Source: JAZRGE01 sp045644025
GTDB lineage: Bacteria; Bacillota; Clostridia; Oscillospirales; Acutalibacteraceae
Assembly (NCBI GenBank): GCA_045644025.1
Contig: JAZRGE010000049.1
Coordinates: forward strand, 1-8,863
Direction of reading: 5' to 3'
DNA: 8,863 nucleotides
In this document: positions 5,944-8,863 of the stretch, one piece after another
Numbering within the stretch: position 1 is the stretch's first letter
Layout: each line of letters starts with the position of its first letter
Program-made: the position numbers and the translations under genes
The notes under the pieces: model-generated
Told to the model about the DNA's origin: nothing
Database searches by the model: none
What the model saw: only the letters and a program-made list of their open reading frames with translations

Positions 5944-6381
5944 TTATTCTCCCAGCACAATGCCCACAGAAGCCACGCCATCCAACGCGGAAAGCTCCGA
6001 AATGAGCCTATCTATATCGGCTACTCCCTCATCGGTGCGAACCGACACGGATATCTGGGCAGCTCCGTTCACGGGAATACCTTGATTGATGGTAATAATG
6101 TTCATACCGCTTTGATAAAGGCTGGATATAAAGGAAGAGAGCACTCCGGCCTTATCCTTAAGCACGGCGTTGATATTCACTATCCTACCCACCGAGCCTG
6201 CGCCGATATCGAACACACAATCTTTATATTTATAAAAAGCGCTGCGAGAAATACCTGCCAGCTTAGCCGCTTTGGCCGCCGTGGTAGCTTCGCCCGAAGC
6301 AAGAAGCTCCTTTGCCTTCATAACACCTTCAAAAACAGAGGGCAAAACGCTCATGTTAACCATAAGAAATCTGTTTTCCAT
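5944..6381 (-). CDS. ACT domain protein, PheB/UPF0735-like, 145 aa
   Basis: Residues 33-54 (TTAAKAAKLAGISRSAFYKY) form a helix-turn-helix-like segment. Residues 68-143 form an ACT domain with the typical KDKAGVLSSF turn and ITINQGIPVNG tract. This order and the SRSAFYKYKD motif are typical of the UPF0735/PheB family of Bacillota, named for a Bacillus gene next to pheA. ACT domains bind amino acids, so a sensing or regulatory role for the following hom-lysC pair is likely; the family's actual activity is unsettled. It is first in the operon. The ATG at 6381 was chosen because family members begin this way (MENRFLMVNMSVLP). Its ribosome site (GGTGG, close spacing) is weak, and an internal ATG a few codons on has none better. 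The frame stays open upstream to 6456, but that part covers the promoter. Confidence 0.93.
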   Translation of the reverse strand: MENRFLMVNMSVLPSVFEGVMKAKELLASGEATTAAKAAKLAGISRSAFYKYKDCVFDIGAGSVGRIVNINAVLKDKAGVLSSFISSLYQSGMNIITINQGIPVNGAAQISVSVRTDEGVADIDRLISELSALDGVASVGIVLGE

Positions 6382-6421
6382 AGTCCACCACTTATACACA
6401 TTTGTTTTTGCGACAGAAACA

Positions 6422-6450
6422 ATACTACCACATCCCTTCTCTTTTTGCAA
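6422..6450 (-). promoter_or_regulatory. Likely promoter of the ACT protein-hom-lysC operon
   Basis: On the minus strand TTGCAA (6445-6450) and TAGTAT (6422-6427) are 17 bases apart. A TG one base upstream of the -10 makes it an extended -10 promoter. Transcription would start near 6415, leaving only about 34 bases before the ATG. That leader is too short for a T-box or lysine riboswitch. Confidence 0.6.
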
Positions 6451-6521
6451 GGGCAAAATCGCATTATTTTTCTAAATTATTAATTTTTTACCCTGTGGCC
6501 GCAAAGAACGACATTTTTTTG

Positions 6522-6550
6522 TTGCCAAACGCCCAAATGCAGAGTATCAT
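6522..6550 (+). promoter_or_regulatory. Promoter of the YtvI-like gene
   Basis: TTGCCA (6522-6527) and TATCAT (6545-6550) are 17 bases apart, each matching the sigma-A consensus at 5 of 6 positions. Transcription would start near 6557, about 48 bases before the ATG at 6605. It is divergent from the operon promoter at 6422-6450; about 70 bases separate the two -35 boxes. Confidence 0.7.
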
Positions 6551-6604
6551 AAACATATAAAAGGTGAATTTCTCCTTAATTTCAGCAGAAAGGCCGCGGA
6601 ATAT

Positions 6605-7726
6605 ATGACCCAGGAAGCAAAAAAGAATTTTCTTATCAACTGCCTGTTCTTTGCAGTTTTGGGCGGATTGATATATTTTATGTTCAAGACGTTATTCGTC
6701 TATATCTTTCCCTTCTCTATAGGCCTTATTGTTTCTATGATAGTGCAGAAGCCTGCCGCCACGTTGCACCGCCGCTTAAAGCTGCCAAAGGGTATATGCA
6801 TGCTTATGCTGGTCACAGTCATCTATATCACGCTTATGCTGATCCTATCCCTTTTGGGCTACGGCGTTTATAACTGGCTATATAAGCTGGCTCAAGCCAT
6901 TCCCGAAATATTGCCAACCATCACCGAAGCAGGTGAGCTTATAAGCAGCAGGCTCTCCGATTTTGTGGAGACTATGCCCCCCGCTCTTAAAGAAGCTCTG
7001 CTGGCTCTGCCCACCACCGCCGTTGCCACGGCAGGCCAAAGCCTCACAGCCTGGGTCACGGGCCTTGCAGCAGGCATCGTTTCGGGCATACCGGGAGTTA
7101 TTATCGGTATTATTATCACCATCATCGCCAGCGCCTACATCGCTAAAGACTACACCAAGGTAGTCACCTTTTTGGGTGATCAGCTTCCCCCAAGGGTGTG
7201 GGATCTGGTGCTTTCGGCCAAGAATATTCTTTTTAAGAACATTTTCCGTATGGTCCGCGGCTACGCGCTTCTTATGCTTATCACCTTTGTTGAGCTTTGC
7301 GGCCTGCTGCTTCTTTTGGGCTACGGCAAAAGCGCTGTTACCATTGCGGCTGTAGTTGCGGTTGTGGATATCCTGCCTATCCTCGGAGTTGGCACGGTGC
7401 TCATTCCCTGGGCTGTTATCGAATTTATATTCGGTGATTTTCTGGCAGGTTTCCTGCTTCTCTTTGGATATATAATTATCACCTTCCTGCGCAATGCGCT
7501 GGAGCCCAAGATAATCGGCCAACAGGTTGGAGTGCATCCGCTGCTTATGCTGTTTGTGCTCTTTGTGGGCTTAAGGTTGTTTGGCGTTCTGGGAATGTTC
7601 GGCCTGGTGCTTTTGGTTATCATCGCCGCCCAGCTTCAGAGGGAAGGCAAGATCCGCATCTGGATCACCCGAGAAGAATCCAGGCTTCGCCGCAATCTGC
7701 ATAAAGAAGCCAAAAGCAAAAAATAA
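6605..7726 (+). CDS. AI-2E family membrane protein, YtvI-like
   Basis: The 373-residue product is a polytopic membrane protein of the AI-2E transporter (UPF0118/PF01594) family. Hydrophobic segments are visible near residues 9-46 (two segments), 63-90, 152-180, 218-240, 244-275, 278-295 and 310-342. Family marks are VVDILPILGVGTVLIPW (253-269), RNALEPKIIG (296-305) and the GVHPLLMLFVLFVGLRLFGVLG run (309-330). The middle soluble stretch (about 95-150) and a basic C-terminal tail are also typical. Members include YtvI of Bacillus, linked to sporulation, and exporters of unrelated small molecules or ions; the substrate cannot be told here. The start at 6605 has AGAAAGG about 11 bases upstream, a mediocre ribosome site. 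The gene stands alone, with a good promoter and a terminator. Confidence 0.93.
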   Translation: MTQEAKKNFLINCLFFAVLGGLIYFMFKTLFVYIFPFSIGLIVSMIVQKPAATLHRRLKLPKGICMLMLVTVIYITLMLILSLLGYGVYNWLYKLAQAIPEILPTITEAGELISSRLSDFVETMPPALKEALLALPTTAVATAGQSLTAWVTGLAAGIVSGIPGVIIGIIITIIASAYIAKDYTKVVTFLGDQLPPRVWDLVLSAKNILFKNIFRMVRGYALLMLITFVELCGLLLLLGYGKSAVTIAAVVAVVDILPILGVGTVLIPWAVIEFIFGDFLAGFLLLFGYIIITFLRNALEPKIIGQQVGVHPLLMLFVLFVGLRLFGVLGMFGLVLLVIIAAQLQREGKIRIWITREESRLRRNLHKEAKSKK

Positions 7727-7736
7727 AAACGATAAG

Positions 7737-7769
7737 TAGCCGACGCTGAAAAAAGCGTCGGCTATTTTT
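7737..7769 (+). terminator. Rho-independent terminator of the YtvI-like gene
   Basis: A perfect 11-bp stem (TAGCCGACGCT at 7737-7747, AGCGTCGGCTA at 7754-7764) with a GAAAAA loop runs into five T residues. It lies 10 bases after the stop codon and separates this gene from the Se/S pair. Confidence 0.92.
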
Positions 7770-7840
7770 ATGCCCAAAAACACACCTGCCGCATAGGATA
7801 TAAGGAAGCTATTGCAAAAGGAAAAGGAGAGAAAAAAGAA

Positions 7841-8062
7841 ATGGACCGATATTTTTTCAACACAGGCACAATCACCAAGGCTTCCACAGGCAGAGATATC
7901 CTTCGCAAAGTCGGCATTAATGCCACAGCCAAATCAGCCAAAGGAATATCTCCCACCATGGGTTGCGGCTTTGGAATTGTTGTTGGCCGCAAGGACGCAG
8001 ATCGCGCTCGGCGCACACTCAAACAGCACGGCATTGGCATTTTGGCAGAAACAGATTTTTAG
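7841..8062 (+). CDS. DUF3343-type putative Se/S carrier-like protein, 73 aa
   Basis: This small soluble protein fits the DUF3343 (Pfam putative Se/S carrier-like) pattern. It has a short N-terminal strand (YFFNTGTITKA), a helix (STGRDILRKVGI), then SPTMGCGFGIVV with the single Cys42 at the place where the family has its conserved cysteine, and a final helix (DADRARRTLKQHGI). Family members are thought to carry sulfur or selenium as a persulfide or selenide on that cysteine. The function is predicted from genome context and not proven. The gene lies 25 bases upstream of a class V aminotransferase of the kind able to supply such sulfur or selenium, so the two are probably one operon. An AAGGAG lies 11 bases before the ATG at 7841. 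I found no strong promoter between the previous terminator and the gene; TATAAG at 7799-7804 lacks a -35. The similarity to DUF3343 is by eye. Confidence 0.85.
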   Translation: MDRYFFNTGTITKASTGRDILRKVGINATAKSAKGISPTMGCGFGIVVGRKDADRARRTLKQHGIGILAETDF

Positions 8063-8087
8063 CTGATCCGCAGAAAGGCAGAGTCTT

Positions 8088-8863
8088 ATGATATATCTTG
8101 ATAACGCCGCCACGGGCGGAAGAAAGCCCGAGCAGGTGGTTCGGGCCGTGGAGACCGCTCTGCGCCGACATTGCGCCAACCCGGGGCGAGGCGGACATTC
8201 CGCCTCGCTTCTGGCAGGGGATATCGTATATAATTGCCGCAAGAAGGCTGCGGCTTTTTTCGGCTGCGAGGATATCGGCAACGTCTGCTTCACATCGGGC
8301 TGCACCGCCGCCCTTAATATGGCGATCAAGGGGGTGGCCGCAACAGGGGATAGGATCGTGATATCCTCTATGGAACACAATGCCGTGGCGCGGCCTGCCC
8401 ACGCTCTCGGCAACAGCGGCGTGAATGTGGCGCAGGCAAGGGTTGTTCCGGGGGATGAGGATGCTACGGTAATTAACTTCTCAGAGCAGATCACTCCACA
8501 CACCAAAGCCGTGATCTGCACCCACGCTTCCAACGTTTCGGGCGAAGTTCTGCCCATAGCCCGCATAGGTGAGCTCTGCCGCCGCCAAGGCGCAATTTTT
8601 ATTGTGGATGCCGCGCAAACCGCAGGCGTTTTGCCCATAAATATGCAGAAAATGGGCATAGATATTCTTTGCGCAGCGCCCCACAAGGGGCTACTGGCTC
8701 CAATGGGGGTGGGGCTGCTTATAAGCCGCGTTCCCCTGCCCCACACCATAATTCAGGGCGGCACGGGCAGCCTTTCGCTGGAGATGGAACAGCCCGATTC
8801 CCTGCCCGACAGAATAGAAAGCGGCACACTTCCCTTGCCTGCCATTGCAGGTCTTTCGGCAGC
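8088..8863 (+). CDS. Class V aminotransferase, cysteine desulfurase-like (EF2568 type), cut by window end
   Basis: This PLP enzyme belongs to the cysteine desulfurase/selenocysteine lyase group, which takes sulfur or selenium from cysteine or selenocysteine. The first 258 residues are present; family members are about 380 long, so roughly a third is missing beyond the edge. Visible marks are MIYLDNAAT (1-9), the SG.TAALN cofactor tract (70-77), SSMEHNAV with His97 stacking on PLP, THASNVSG (145-152), VDAAQTAG with Asp174 and Gln177, and PHKGL with the Schiff-base Lys200. The IIQGGTGSLS and PDRIESGT tracts (221-247) and the short N-terminus point to the subfamily named for Enterococcus EF2568, often found near selenium-dependent molybdenum hydroxylase genes. 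The ATG at 8088 has AGAAAGG 9 bases upstream. The catalytic cysteine loop, if any, would lie past the edge. The frame is open without a stop to the last base. Confidence 0.93.
   Translation, partial: MIYLDNAATGGRKPEQVVRAVETALRRHCANPGRGGHSASLLAGDIVYNCRKKAAAFFGCEDIGNVCFTSGCTAALNMAIKGVAATGDRIVISSMEHNAVARPAHALGNSGVNVAQARVVPGDEDATVINFSEQITPHTKAVICTHASNVSGEVLPIARIGELCRRQGAIFIVDAAQTAGVLPINMQKMGIDILCAAPHKGLLAPMGVGLLISRVPLPHTIIQGGTGSLSLEMEQPDSLPDRIESGTLPLPAIAGLSA

Noticed and set aside
3481..6483. Plus-strand open frame of 1000 codons
   Set aside because: It runs exactly opposite three well-supported enzymes in codon register, has no good ribosome site, and its translation is rich in His, Cys and Gly with no family look. 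It is a shadow caused by codon bias.
6382..6604. Search for a T-box, lysine riboswitch or SAM riboswitch before the hom-lysC operon
   Set aside because: The spacer is 223 bases and shared with a divergent promoter. I found no long leader, no specifier loop or antiterminator pair, and no terminator before the first gene.
6878..7537. Minus-strand frame opposite the YtvI-like gene
   Set aside because: The highly hydrophobic sense protein is clearly real; the antisense product is a polar Asn/Asp/Gln-rich sequence typical of a shadow of hydrophobic codons.
19..7764. Shared GCCGACG core in the terminators at 19-42 and 7737-7764
   Set aside because: The shared stretch is only about 7 bases and the rest of the stems differ, so chance or simple terminator composition explains it better than a repeat family.
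7934..8749. Minus-strand frame of 271 codons opposite the Se/S pair
   Set aside because: It overlaps two recognisable plus-strand genes and crosses their junction; no family match or ribosome site.

Overview
The window looks like chromosomal DNA from an anaerobic low-to-mid GC member of the Bacillota, most likely class Clostridia. The reasons are strong AGGAGG-type ribosome binding sites, sigma-A-like promoters, short spacers with U-tailed hairpin terminators, and the gene families present: UPF0735/PheB-type ACT protein, monofunctional LysC with an internal start, YtvI-type AI-2E family protein, and DUF3343 with an EF2568-like class V aminotransferase. This placement is inferred from gene content, not from a marker gene.

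Layout. (1) 1-1130: an AT-richer gene on the minus strand (51-989) for a protein I do not recognise, with its own terminator and possible promoter. (2) 1130-2291: nagA on the minus strand, coding for N-acetylglucosamine-6-phosphate deacetylase, closed by a terminator. (3) 2292-2464: a divergent control region with a nagA promoter, a very good promoter for the next gene, and a 35-bp near-perfect palindrome over that second promoter. (4) 2465-3412: two small plus-strand membrane protein genes, a zinc-ribbon protein and a DUF2752 protein. A terminator separates them, and its hairpin overlaps a likely promoter for the second gene. (5) 3416-6381: a minus-strand operon read as ACT-domain protein (PheB/UPF0735-like), hom (homoserine dehydrogenase), then lysC (aspartate kinase), ending in a terminator shared with the DUF2752 gene. 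(6) 6382-6604: a second divergent promoter region. (7) 6605-7726: a YtvI/AI-2E family membrane protein gene on the plus strand, with a terminator. (8) 7841 to the end: a DUF3343-type putative Se/S carrier gene followed by a class V aminotransferase (cysteine desulfurase-like) gene cut off by the window edge.

How the genes work together. The hom-lysC pair makes aspartyl phosphate and reduces aspartate semialdehyde to homoserine, the first and third steps of the threonine/methionine/lysine pathway. The ACT protein ahead of them is a plausible amino-acid-sensing partner. lysC carries a strong internal ribosome binding site and GTG codon at codon 247, placed to make a separate regulatory (beta) subunit, as in Bacillus LysC. 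The last two genes form a predicted sulfur or selenium handling unit. NagA serves amino-sugar recycling or use and stands alone, without nagB beside it.

The most notable items are the palindrome over the zinc-ribbon promoter, the promoter embedded in a terminator ahead of the DUF2752 gene, the LysC internal start, the Se/S pair, and the unrecognised AT-rich gene. I saw no tRNA, rRNA, CRISPR array, insertion sequence or phage gene.
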